A DNA stretch of 64,000 nt, from positions 95,935 through 159,934 of the IMG/VR virus record IMGVR_UViG_3300007734_000760; one strand, given 5' to 3'. The position numbers were made by a program, and so were the translations under genes. Of the stretch, positions 43,797 through 50,350 are shown piece by piece. The stretch is from a virus. The first letter of the stretch is position 1. The number at the start of each line of letters is the position of its first letter. The notes beneath the pieces were generated by a model. That model was not told the DNA's origin. It saw nothing but the letters and a program-made list of their open reading frames with translations, and ran no database searches.

Positions 43797-44276
43797 ATGA
43801 GAATAAATATTTTAAATAAAATGATAGAAACAAGTTTAAATCCATATGTAGCATTTTACATTAAACTTAATCATACAAAAGAAGAATATGATAAGTTATA
43901 TGAAAAAGCAAATGATATTATAACAAAAGACTTTTTAGAAAAATTCCACAACAATGTGTTAGACATTGATTTATCATATGATGCTAGTTACATTTTAATT
44001 AGACAAAATTTTATATACGAGTATAAACAAATGATGAATCAGTGTAATCTTAATTATGTGATGGTAGATGCAATAGATGAATTGTGGGAATTAGAAGATT
44101 TAACTCCACTATTAAACATAGAAGATTCATATTTTGACGATGAGTTTTTAGAGGGTTTAAAAACGATTGTAGAACGTAAATATGATGTAGACGATGTTTT
44201 AGATAAAATTAGTAGAAGCAGTTATCAATCGCTTAATGTGTTAAATAAACATATTTTAAATAAAAAAAGCCGCTAA
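43797..44276 (+). CDS. Hypothetical protein, only plus-strand gene
   Basis: A 159-residue acidic protein starting MRINILNKMIETSLNPYVAF, with helices such as IELWELEDLTPLLNIEDSYF-like stretches and a C-terminal LDKISRSSYQSLNVLNKHIL. It is the only convincing gene on the plus strand. It shares a terminator (44266-44286) with the convergent minus-strand gene, whose stop lies in the hairpin. Upstream (43700-43790) is AT-rich and may hold its promoter. No family recognised. Confidence 0.75.
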   Translation: MRINILNKMIETSLNPYVAFYIKLNHTKEEYDKLYEKANDIITKDFLEKFHNNVLDIDLSYDASYILIRQNFIYEYKQMMNQCNLNYVMVDAIDELWELEDLTPLLNIEDSYFDDEFLEGLKTIVERKYDVDDVLDKISRSSYQSLNVLNKHILNKKSR

Positions 44277-44286
44277 AAGCGGCTTT
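44266..44286. terminator. Bidirectional terminator
   Basis: AAAGCCGCT-AAA-AGCGGCTTT, a perfect 9-bp stem with A tract on the left and TTTAATTTTT on the right. It lies between the plus-strand gene (whose TAA is inside the loop side) and the minus-strand 44305..44757. It can end transcription from both sides. Confidence 0.85.
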
Positions 44287-44304
44287 AATTTTTACATTAA
44301 TATT

Positions 44305-44757
44305 TTATCTACCTGTAGTAGTTGAATCAGTACTATAATAAAACTGTGGTGCAATTTTATTACCTGTACGTTTACTAATTCCTGCGGCTTGATAGCCTAA
44401 TTTACCACCTTTAAAACTAGATGTTTTAGCTATAGCTCTTACATCTGTTTTCATTTTTTCTAAATTTGGTGCGTTTTCTAATTTTTTATCTTTAATTAAT
44501 GCTTCTAATTCTGCTTCAAAATCAGCTATGTCTTTTTTACTAGGACCAAAAAATCCTTCATTTGTTGAAGTATTATGAATATTTACGGCATAATTATATC
44601 CCTCAAGATATCCTGCTTTATAAGCATCTTCTGTATCTTTATAAGACTGTGTAGCTTTTTCATTATCTAATCCTGGACATAATATGTGAATTTCATCTAG
44701 TGATGTTTCTTCAGCAATTATTTCTTTTATAAGAATTCTTAATTCGTTTATTTTCAT
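44305..44757 (-). CDS. Leader-peptide virion-type protein
   Basis: A 150-residue protein with leader MKINELRILIKEIIAEETSL. Then comes an acidic helical part (DTEDAYKAGYLEGYNYAVNI; KKDIADFEAELEALIKDKKL) and a basic C-terminus (GGKLGYQAAGISKRTGNKIA). Position after the exact 14-mer at 44772 fits late expression. No known domain. Confidence 0.65.
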   Translation of the reverse strand: MKINELRILIKEIIAEETSLDEIHILCPGLDNEKATQSYKDTEDAYKAGYLEGYNYAVNIHNTSTNEGFFGPSKKDIADFEAELEALIKDKKLENAPNLEKMKTDVRAIAKTSSFKGGKLGYQAAGISKRTGNKIAPQFYYSTDSTTTGR

Positions 44758-44771
44758 GGTAGTAAAATTAT

Positions 44772-44785
44772 TTTATTATAAATAT
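44772..44785 (-). promoter_or_regulatory. Putative late promoter motif ATATTTATAATAAA
   Basis: Identical to the 14-mers at 9481, 18872 and 27410. Gives a leader of about 15 nt to the ATG of 44305..44757. Confidence 0.5.
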
Positions 44786-44827
44786 ATAGTAGGAATAAAA
44801 AAATGTAGGTCCCTTAACGGGTTTAAT

Positions 44828-45115
44828 TTATGATTTAATTAATTGTTTAGATGCTGATAATTTATCAATTCGAGAATCAATGTACGAATGAGCATCATCT
44901 ATTCGTCTGTGTAATTGCTCTACTTCTTTATCTATCCTTTGATAAACGTTTTTGTCGCCATCAAAGATTTGTGTGTGAGTATGACTAAGATCGCCGTGTA
45001 ACTCTTTTATTTGTTTTTGCAGTTTTAATACCTTCACAATACTCAAAACAACAACTACCATAAAAACGGTAGCTATCACAGAAAGTACTCCAAAAGTAAA
45101 CGATATTATTTCCAT
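44828..45115 (-). CDS. Membrane protein with coiled-coil tail
   Basis: A 95-residue protein with an N-terminal membrane helix (MEIISFTFGVLSVIATVFMV and VVVLSIVKVL) followed by a charged coiled coil (KQIKELHGDLSHTHTQIFDG ... RIDKEVEQLHRRIDDAHSYI). The layout, membrane anchor plus coiled coil, resembles short phage membrane proteins that include spanin-like forms. Function unproved. Confidence 0.6.
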   Translation of the reverse strand: MEIISFTFGVLSVIATVFMVVVVLSIVKVLKLQKQIKELHGDLSHTHTQIFDGDKNVYQRIDKEVEQLHRRIDDAHSYIDSRIDKLSASKQLIKS

Positions 45116-45199
45116 ATTATTTGCTTTTTTGTTTTAATCAAAGAACGTCACACTTATGTTTTAATATAGCCATAAAGATACAACTTTACAACTTTAATA

Positions 45200-45572
45200 T
45201 GGTGGATCCGGAGGGAATCGAACCCTCGTGCAAACGATCAGACTAAGAAAATCATTCACAGGCTTAGTCGTGTTTTTCTAAACAAACAAAATAATCAATT
45301 TTTTGGATCTTTGAAGAAACTGATAAAAACTATGCAACCAGATAAGTCAGGCTTACTTCACCGTTTGTGTCCTTCTGTTCCTAGGATAGACACATCCCGT
45401 TAACTAGGCTGCTATTGCAACTTCGTTGCTTACGAAAGACAATGCGTCTTCGAAAGTGAAATCAGAGATTTCGTTTGCGGTTAAGCTTTTATATAGGTGA
45501 TTAAAGTGCTTCCAATACTAGCACTGCCTGCATTTCAAAGAACTCGATCGCCTGTCAATACCGGTCGGACCC
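45200..45572 (-). ncRNA. ssrA: tmRNA (transfer-messenger RNA)
   Basis: On the minus strand, 5' GGGTCCG pairs with 3' CGGATCC, followed by the encoded ACCA end (one G-U pair). The 3' part has the T arm GAGGGTTCGATTCCCTC. After TTAACC the resume codon GCA starts a reading frame of 24 codons: it begins ANEISDFTFE, continues DALSFVS and ends NEVAIAA with TAG. Pseudoknot-rich regions flank it. Length 373 nt fits a normal tmRNA. It would rescue stalled ribosomes during infection. A 24-residue tag is long, and the first codon is Ala, where I recall Gly in host Bacteroidetes tags. Confidence 0.85.
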
Positions 45573-45584
45573 ATAATCTTTTTG

Positions 45585-45638
45585 TAGTCAGGACAGGATT
45601 CGAACCTGTAGTAACGGATACTATTCCTCTACCTGACT
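45585..45638 (-). ncRNA. tRNA-like gene lacking an anticodon arm
   Basis: 54 nt with a perfect 7-bp acceptor (AGTCAGG/CCTGACT), a T arm ACAGG-TTCGAAT-CCTGT, discriminator A and a small GGA-ATAGTA-TCC hairpin at the D-arm position. No anticodon stem can be drawn, and no CCA is encoded. It lies between tmRNA and the copy-1 RNA element. It shares acceptor, T-arm and flanks with the larger tRNA at 56640..56730, from which it could derive by loss of about 40 nt, or it could be a dedicated tRNA-like RNA. Confidence 0.6.
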
Positions 45639-45644
45639 AAATTG

Positions 45645-45705
45645 CTCCTTATAAATCCTTCCCGTGCACGGAACAAGAAACTGGGGAGACGTTGTTTCTA
45701 CTTTT
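45645..45705 (-). ncRNA. Conserved 61-nt RNA element, copy 1
   Basis: 57 of 61 bases match copy 2 (56788..56848). On the minus strand the sequence runs AGTAGAAACAACGTCTCCCC, a hairpin TTCCG-TGCA-CGGGAA, then GGATTTATAAGGAG. Three of the four differences fall in the hairpin stem, and all keep pairing (C-G to U-A, and U-G to U-A). A CUCC/GGAG pairing can close the element. It lies 6 nt 5' of the tRNA-like gene. Could be a processing signal, self-cleaving RNA or regulatory RNA; I do not recognise a known class. Confidence 0.65.
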
Positions 45706-45761
45706 CAGAGGCTTAGTTACCCTCATCTGACCGTTTAGCAGGTTGAAGCTGCACTTTGGCG

Positions 45762-45833
45762 TACTCTGTACGGGAATCGAACCCGTATTTTGTCCGTGAA
45801 AGGGACACGTCCTAGCCCTTAGACGAACGGAGC
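45762..45833 (-). tRNA. tRNA-Glu (anticodon TTC)
   Basis: Minus strand sequence from GCTCCGTTCGTCTAAGGGCT; anticodon arm TGTCC-CTTTCAC-GGACA gives anticodon TTC. T arm is ACGGG-TTCGATT-CCCGT. The acceptor has a G-U first pair and one C-A mismatch near the middle. The CCA end is not encoded. First tRNA in the cluster with tRNA-like and tmRNA genes. Confidence 0.85.
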
Positions 45834-45839
45834 AAGTGT

Positions 45840-45977
45840 TTACCGTTTGTTGAATCCTTTTATAGGAACAAATCTTTCAACATTTTCTTTAACTACAGAT
45901 TTAGGCTTTCTTTTTAAACTGCCTAACCATTGAATTAAACAGTCAACCTTTAATTTTACATTTTTTACTTTTGCCAT
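45840..45977 (-). CDS. Small basic protein next to tRNA-Glu
   Basis: 45 residues: MAKVKNVKLKVDCLIQWLGS then LKRKPKSVVKENVERFVPIK. Very basic. Its stop lies 6 nt upstream of tRNA-Glu, so it may share the transcript. Below the usual size cutoff; function unknown. Confidence 0.5.
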   Translation of the reverse strand: MAKVKNVKLKVDCLIQWLGSLKRKPKSVVKENVERFVPIKGFNKR

Positions 45978-46037
45978 TTTACTTATTTTAAGTTATTAAT
46001 TACATTACCTCATATCTTTATACATAAATATGTATAT

Positions 46038-46203
46038 ACTACTTATAGCGCTTTTGCCAAACATCATTTGTGCCTAAAATTCCAAGCGTACAAAGCAAAC
46101 GAGCAACCCAATGCCAATGTGATGGATTTAAGTCAAATATTATTAGTGAAAAAATCAAATACCACATTATAAGCGCGGTTAAAAGTATTGCTAATTGTCT
46201 CAT
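46038..46203 (-). CDS. Small two-segment membrane protein
   Basis: About 54 residues from ATG 46203 (MRQLAILLTALIMWYLIFSL ...). Two hydrophobic stretches predict membrane insertion. A longer in-frame start at 46278 would overlap hpt by 47 nt and encode a less natural N-terminus, so I prefer 46203, which lies 29 nt after the hpt stop. Function unknown. Confidence 0.5.
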
Positions 46204-46231
46204 ATTTATTTGTTTAAGTGTTTTAAAATCG

Positions 46232-46735
46232 TTATTTGCACCAAATGTCGCTATAATTTCTACGTATGCCATTATCATCTAAACCATAACCAAAAGTCCA
46301 CTCATTGTCAATGTCAAATGCATGAAAGTCAACGGGAAATGTTGATGTGCGACGGTGTAATAGTGTTACTACTTTAACTTCAACTGGCTGTTTATTGTTT
46401 ACTCGTATAAGTATTTCTAACATTGTGTTGCCTGAGTCTATCATGTCCTCTATGATGTACACTCTTTTACCTTTGAGAGACAGTTCAATGTCTTTTGTTA
46501 TTTCAACTCCGTCTGAATTGTCTTGGCCTGTGTATGATTTAGCCCTTATGAAGTCTACCTCGTGTGGCACTTTTACACTTTTTGTTAAATCTGAGAAAAA
46601 CATGTATGCACCATTTAACACACAAATAAACACAGGCGGTAAAGTGTTTGGGCTTTTTGTGTGATCATCGTCAATAGCTTGAGCTAGTTCTTTTATGCGA
46701 CTTTGAATTTCTAAGTTGGTTATTAACTTTTTCAT
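46232..46735 (-). CDS. hpt: Hypoxanthine phosphoribosyltransferase
   Basis: A 167-residue phosphoribosyltransferase. The PRPP-binding loop is VYIIEDMIDSGNTM at residues 92-105; VLNGAYMFFSDL at 39-50 and GYGLDDNGIRRNY near the C-terminus (149-161) fit HPRT. It transfers ribose phosphate to hypoxanthine or guanine in purine salvage. It is unusual in a phage and sits beside the tRNA region rather than other nucleotide genes. Base composition is richer in GC than its surroundings, so it may be a host-derived acquisition. Confidence 0.85.
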   Translation of the reverse strand: MKKLITNLEIQSRIKELAQAIDDDHTKSPNTLPPVFICVLNGAYMFFSDLTKSVKVPHEVDFIRAKSYTGQDNSDGVEITKDIELSLKGKRVYIIEDMIDSGNTMLEILIRVNNKQPVEVKVVTLLHRRTSTFPVDFHAFDIDNEWTFGYGLDDNGIRRNYSDIWCK

Positions 46736-47114
46736 TTTTACTTAATATATATACTTTTACTGTGGCAGCCAAGTTGTTTAAAAGAAACTTTTGAGATTTG
46801 TGAGGGGTTGGCAAAAGGGCACTTTTGGAAGTTGGTGTGGTATATAAGTATATATTTGATCGATGGTAAAAAGGTATACTCGATCTATACATCAATCCAG
46901 CTCCTGATTTTAAACACGTGCATATATCATGGATAACAACGCGCGTGGTCCTTACCATATACGTACGTACATAGTACGCGCACCTAACGCAGGACTATCC
47001 TTCACATCTTTCAAACTTAAACAAAATGCACACTTAAGTGCATTTTATTTTACTTTATTTATTTATTAATTATCACACCATTTACATCCTTTAATTATTA
47101 ACTTATCTAAACGT
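46736..47114. other. Non-coding region with unusual composition and palindromes
   Basis: About 380 bases between hpt and a basic secreted protein, with no convincing gene. It is less AT-rich than the flanks and contains palindromes: TACGTACGTA near 46960, CACGCGCGTG-like tracts, GATCGA...TCGATC around 46860-46880. At 47022-47047 AAAATGCAC-ACTTAA-GTGCATTTT forms a perfect hairpin usable as a terminator on either strand. It may hold regulatory or replication signals; nothing definite. Confidence 0.45.
47022..47047. terminator. Palindromic terminator
   Basis: AAAATGCAC-ACTTAA-GTGCATTTT, nine base pairs with T-rich flank on both strands. It divides the early small-gene region from the hpt region. 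Confidence 0.6.
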
Positions 47115-47312
47115 TTAATTAATCCTAATATGGTTACTTAACTTATTTTGATATCGAGCGTTCATAAACGAGTGTCTTAATTTCTTTTTAAATTTATTTA
47201 TATTAATTCTATGATGTACACGATGTACTTTACGTCTGTGTCTAGTGTCTGATGCTGACACATTTATTGTTACTAGAATTAATACTAGTATTATTGCTAC
47301 TTGTTTTGTCAT
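47115..47312 (-). CDS. Small secreted basic protein
   Basis: A 65-residue protein with a signal peptide (MTKQVAIILVLILVTINVSA) and a very basic mature part rich in His/Arg/Lys (DTRHRRKVHRVHHRININKF). Likely exported to the periplasm. Small cationic phage proteins may act on membranes or nucleic acids; this is a guess. Starts in AAAAGTTATG context. Confidence 0.55.
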   Translation of the reverse strand: MTKQVAIILVLILVTINVSASDTRHRRKVHRVHHRININKFKKKLRHSFMNARYQNKLSNHIRIN

Positions 47313-47357
47313 AACTTTTATTTATTAATTATTAATTTATTTTACTTTTTTTATTTA

Positions 47358-47642
47358 TTAATCAACATAATATATTTCTTTAATATGTTCAATTAAATCT
47401 TCCATGGCGTCATGAATCAAAATCTTTACAGTATCATTATTAAAATCATAATTTTTATCATCTAATTTTAAATTTATTTTACTACACGCTTCTGCTAATT
47501 CTTTATTATCACTTTCATAAATACTATCTAATTGTTCTGAATAATTTTCTATTTTATTTATTACATTATCATTTATTATTTCTATAATAAATTCATCTTG
47601 TAATATTAATTCACTTTTAATTAATTCTTTTAAATGTTTCAT
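47358..47642 (-). CDS. Small acidic helical protein
   Basis: A 94-residue protein starting MKHLKELIKSELILQDEFII. It is acidic and mostly helical with several Ile/Asn-rich segments. One of a long series of similar small genes from here to 56000. No family recognised. Confidence 0.55.
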   Translation of the reverse strand: MKHLKELIKSELILQDEFIIEIINDNVINKIENYSEQLDSIYESDNKELAEACSKINLKLDDKNYDFNNDTVKILIHDAMEDLIEHIKEIYYVD

Positions 47643-47771
47643 TTTTATTTATTTTTAATTATTTAATAAATTACTTTTTATTATTATATATAAAATTTAT
47701 AATTTATTAATTATTTAAATATAATATAATTTATTTAATTATTTAAATATCATTTAATATTCTATTAATAA

Positions 47772-47803
47772 ACATAAAAGGTGCATTTTTAATATACACC
47801 CTT
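47772..47803 (-). terminator. Rho-independent terminator
   Basis: Minus strand GGTGTAT-ATTAAAA-ATGCACC (one T-G pair) followed by TTTTATG. It ends 47819..48205. Confidence 0.6.
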
Positions 47804-47818
47804 TACATTTACATTACT

Positions 47819-48205
47819 TTATTGCTCTAACCACATTTCATAATTCATTCCTAAATTTTCACTTATGTCACTTTTATAATCTAATAATTCCCAAAATAAA
47901 TCACTTCCACTTTCTTCACTTCCATTTTGATAAAAATTACTTCCATTTAAAATCCATCCATCATTAATCAAATTATCAGTAAACGCATTACTAAATCTTT
48001 CAAATACTATTAATTCACACATGTCAAATAATATCATTTCACTGTCGTCCTCAATGTTACTACAATAATCTTTATAAATTTTATTTATAACATCATCGTC
48101 TTTTAATATTTCTTCAATACCATCATAAAATTTATTACTTTTATCATAATCAAAAGCATCTAAATAATTTTTAATTTCTAACTTAATTTCACTTTCGTTT
48201 CTCAT
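47819..48205 (-). CDS. Small acidic protein
   Basis: A 128-residue, very acidic protein (many Asp and Glu), with EDDSEMILFDMCELIVFERF in the middle and GSEESGSDLFWELLDYKSDI later. No motif identified. Acidic small phage proteins often mimic DNA or inhibit host enzymes, but nothing here proves it. Confidence 0.5.
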   Translation of the reverse strand: MRNESEIKLEIKNYLDAFDYDKSNKFYDGIEEILKDDDVINKIYKDYCSNIEDDSEMILFDMCELIVFERFSNAFTDNLINDGWILNGSNFYQNGSEESGSDLFWELLDYKSDISENLGMNYEMWLEQ

Positions 48206-48289
48206 TTTTTTAATTATTATTAATTTATAATTTATTTAATTAATTTAAATATAATAAAAATAATTTAATTATTTAAATATCATTTAATA

Positions 48290-48321
48290 AACAAATAAGG
48301 GCACATATTACATGCACCCTT
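48290..48321 (-). terminator. Rho-independent terminator
   Basis: Minus strand AAGGGTGCA-TGTAATA-TGTGCCCTT (one mismatch) followed by ATTTGTTTATT. It ends 48334..48732. Confidence 0.6.
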
Positions 48322-48333
48322 ATTATATTATCA

Positions 48334-48732
48334 TTATTTACTATACTCTTTTACTAACGCCTCAATTAAATCATTTACTTTTAAATCTTTATCAATAGAC
48401 ATTAAAACAATTTTATTATATAAATTACCACAATTATCATGACTAACCCATATATTTAAATCATTTACTATATTATTATTATAACTATTAATACAAAACG
48501 TATACTGTTTATTATACTTTTTATGTAAACTTTCTGTTATTTTACTCATCTCAATATTTATATTATTTATTTTATTATTTAATAATTTTTTATCATTATT
48601 TAATTTTATTAAATTAATACAATCTTTATCTTTTTTACTTTTTTCTTTAATATCTTTTAATTTAATTTCATTTACTTTGTTTCTTACTTCTTGAGTAATC
48701 ACATTTACTTCATTTCTACTTAATTTTTTCAT
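48334..48732 (-). CDS. Helical Lys/Asn-rich protein
   Basis: A 132-residue protein starting MKKLSRNEVNVITQEVRNKV. The first half is a long charged helix or coiled coil up to about residue 75 (KLLNNKINNINIEMSKITES). The second half (SHDNCGNLYNKIVLMSIDKD) is more compact. No family recognised. Confidence 0.5.
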   Translation of the reverse strand: MKKLSRNEVNVITQEVRNKVNEIKLKDIKEKSKKDKDCINLIKLNNDKKLLNNKINNINIEMSKITESLHKKYNKQYTFCINSYNNNIVNDLNIWVSHDNCGNLYNKIVLMSIDKDLKVNDLIEALVKEYSK

Positions 48733-48830
48733 AACTTGTTTTTTTTAATTATTAATTATTTATTTATTTATTATTAATTTAAATATATATAAAATTATTT
48801 TATAACCCTATAAACATTAATATTTATTTA

Positions 48831-49034
48831 TTAATATTCAAACTCTAAAACAATTGTTTCTTCAAATATATCAAATAACACTGATTCAATTTTTTTATTT
48901 GTCTCATTTTGAATTCTACTAAATATCTCACAATGTTTATCATTTTGGTCATCATGTTCTTCACCTACTTCTTCAGTGAACTTTTTTTCCCACATGTTAC
49001 CCATGTCATCAAAATCAATCTTAATTGTAATCAT
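48831..49034 (-). CDS. Small acidic protein
   Basis: A 67-residue protein with MITIKIDFDDMGNMWEKKFT at the start and acidic segments after. It resembles a small alpha/beta fold. Start context AAAGTTATG. No function known. Confidence 0.45.
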   Translation of the reverse strand: MITIKIDFDDMGNMWEKKFTEEVGEEHDDQNDKHCEIFSRIQNETNKKIESVLFDIFEETIVLEFEY

Positions 49035-49128
49035 AACTTTTTTAATTTTATTTATTAATTTATAATTTATTTAATTAATATAAATATAATAAAATTTATT
49101 TAATTATTTAAATTACATTTAATAAACA

Positions 49129-49410
49129 TTAAATAATTCTAAATGCGAACTTATCTAAATCATCAAAGGCACTTTCACTTTCAACAAGTGACTCATTAAA
49201 CACACTTTCATCACCACTTTCAATGTACTTCCAATTTAATTTAATATAATATTCTTCACTCATGTCATCAATGTACTTCATGTTAAACTCATAAAAGTCA
49301 CATTCACTTATATATTTATTTATTTTAAATTTACTTTTAAAGTCTTTTAAAATGTCTTCATCTTCATAAGACTCAATAACTTCTAAAACTACATCATAAT
49401 TATTTATCAT
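49129..49410 (-). CDS. Small acidic protein
   Basis: A 93-residue, acidic protein (MINNYDVVLEVIESYEDEDI ...; ESESAFDDLDKFAFRII at the end). No domain recognised. It shares the AAAAGTTATG start context of the early region. Confidence 0.45.
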   Translation of the reverse strand: MINNYDVVLEVIESYEDEDILKDFKSKFKINKYISECDFYEFNMKYIDDMSEEYYIKLNWKYIESGDESVFNESLVESESAFDDLDKFAFRII

Positions 49411-49496
49411 AACTTTTTTTTATTTATATTATTATTATTAATTTTTTATATAATTTAAATATATATTAATTAATTATATAACCCTATAAACATTAA

Positions 49497-49673
49497 TTAA
49501 AACACTATTAAATCAATTACTTGTTCACCTGTTGGCTTTCCATTACACATAATTTCATAGTTTGGGTCCATTCCACTTTCTACTACTGCGTTCACTAATG
49601 CGTCTATTGAGTAAAACTCATTTTCCCAGTACTTACAGTCTAATGTGTACACATTTAATTTATTATTTTTCAT
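49497..49673 (-). CDS. Small protein, 58 residues
   Basis: MKNNKLNVYTLDCKYWENEF followed by YSIDALVNAVVESGMDPNYE and an ending IDLIVF. The frame overlaps 49663..49827 by 11 nt. An alpha/beta pattern is visible, but no family. It is too short for standard length filters. Confidence 0.5.
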   Translation of the reverse strand: MKNNKLNVYTLDCKYWENEFYSIDALVNAVVESGMDPNYEIMCNGKPTGEQVIDLIVF

Positions 49674-49827
49674 AACTACTCATTATATTTAATTCGGTTA
49701 TTGTTCCTTTAATTACACCTTGTAGGTATCCCACTATATAGGCATGACTACGTTCACCATCTTTCCACAATTGTTCTGAAATTTCAAATTCTTTTTGCAA
49801 AAGATCTGCTAATATTTTTTCTTTCAT
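49663..49827 (-). CDS. Small protein, 54 residues
   Basis: MKEKILADLLQKEFEISEQL then WKDGERSHAYIVGYLQGVIK. It overlaps the start of 49497..49673, suggesting coupling. Pattern of a helical protein with an aromatic core (SHAYIVGYLQG). Function unknown. Confidence 0.5.
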   Translation of the reverse strand: MKEKILADLLQKEFEISEQLWKDGERSHAYIVGYLQGVIKGTITELNIMSSYEK

Positions 49828-49897
49828 ATTATTTATTATTAATTATTAATTTATTTATAATTTAAATATATAAAATTTAATTTTATAATCCAATAAA

Positions 49898-49927
49898 CAA
49901 ATAAAAGTGGCCCTTATTTGGGCCACT
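49898..49927 (-). terminator. Rho-independent terminator
   Basis: Minus strand GTGGCCC-AAATAA-GGGCCAC followed by TTTTATTTG, a perfect 7-bp GC-rich stem. It ends the AT-hook gene 49937..50284. Confidence 0.8.
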
Positions 49928-49936
49928 TATTATTAA

Positions 49937-50284
49937 TTACTCACCTTTTTCTAGTTCAATTAAATCAAACCCTGGATCTGTTAATATATCCATTTTTGGT
50001 CTACCACGTTTTAACTGTATCCCTTGACTTAATTTTAAGTCTCTCATTTGTAGAACTTGTTGGCGTTTACTACCTTCTTTTACTGGTCGGCCACGTTTTA
50101 AATCACCATTCTCACGTTTTGACTCTAATTCTTTTAAACGTTTTTGTCGTTCACTGTCCTCCTTTACTGGTCGGCCCAATTTAAACATACCGTTTTGTTT
50201 TTTCAATTCTCTCTCTTGTAGAATTTGTTGTCTTTTGCTTTCGCTGTTTACTGGACGTCCCAGTTGTTTTACTTCATTTGTCAT
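49937..50284 (-). CDS. AT-hook repeat DNA-binding protein
   Basis: A 115-residue protein with four GRP hooks at residues 9, 37, 65 and 94, within roughly 28-residue tandem repeats of form LGRPVKExSxRQxxLxxxEL. The central two and the last are RGRP or LGRP with flanking Lys. AT-hooks bind the minor groove of AT-rich DNA, fitting this genome. It could organise phage DNA or affect transcription. It starts MTNEVKQLGRP, like the RadA-like protein's MTNEIKRRGRP (57571). Confidence 0.7.
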   Translation of the reverse strand: MTNEVKQLGRPVNSESKRQQILQERELKKQNGMFKLGRPVKEDSERQKRLKELESKRENGDLKRGRPVKEGSKRQQVLQMRDLKLSQGIQLKRGRPKMDILTDPGFDLIELEKGE

Positions 50285-50350
50285 AACTTTTCTTTTTTGT
50301 TTTTTATTTATTATTTATTTATTTATTTTATTAATTTAAATATATATTAA

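Noticed and set aside
45642-45760. Hammerhead ribozyme
   Set aside because: GAAAC and GUC occur near each other but no CUGAUGA core or third stem can be drawn.
46070-46664. Three plus-strand ORFs across hpt
   Set aside because: Shadows of the hpt coding strand; no motif, no start context and strong minus-strand evidence.
46671-46958. 95-codon minus-strand ORF overlapping the start of hpt
   Set aside because: Its sequence is low quality (His/Ser/Tyr-rich with no motif), it overlaps the well-supported hpt start by 65 nt, and it lies in the palindrome-rich non-coding stretch.
49918-50184. Plus-strand ORF opposite the AT-hook gene
   Set aside because: Leu/Val/His-rich mirror of the repeat-bearing minus-strand gene; no independent support.
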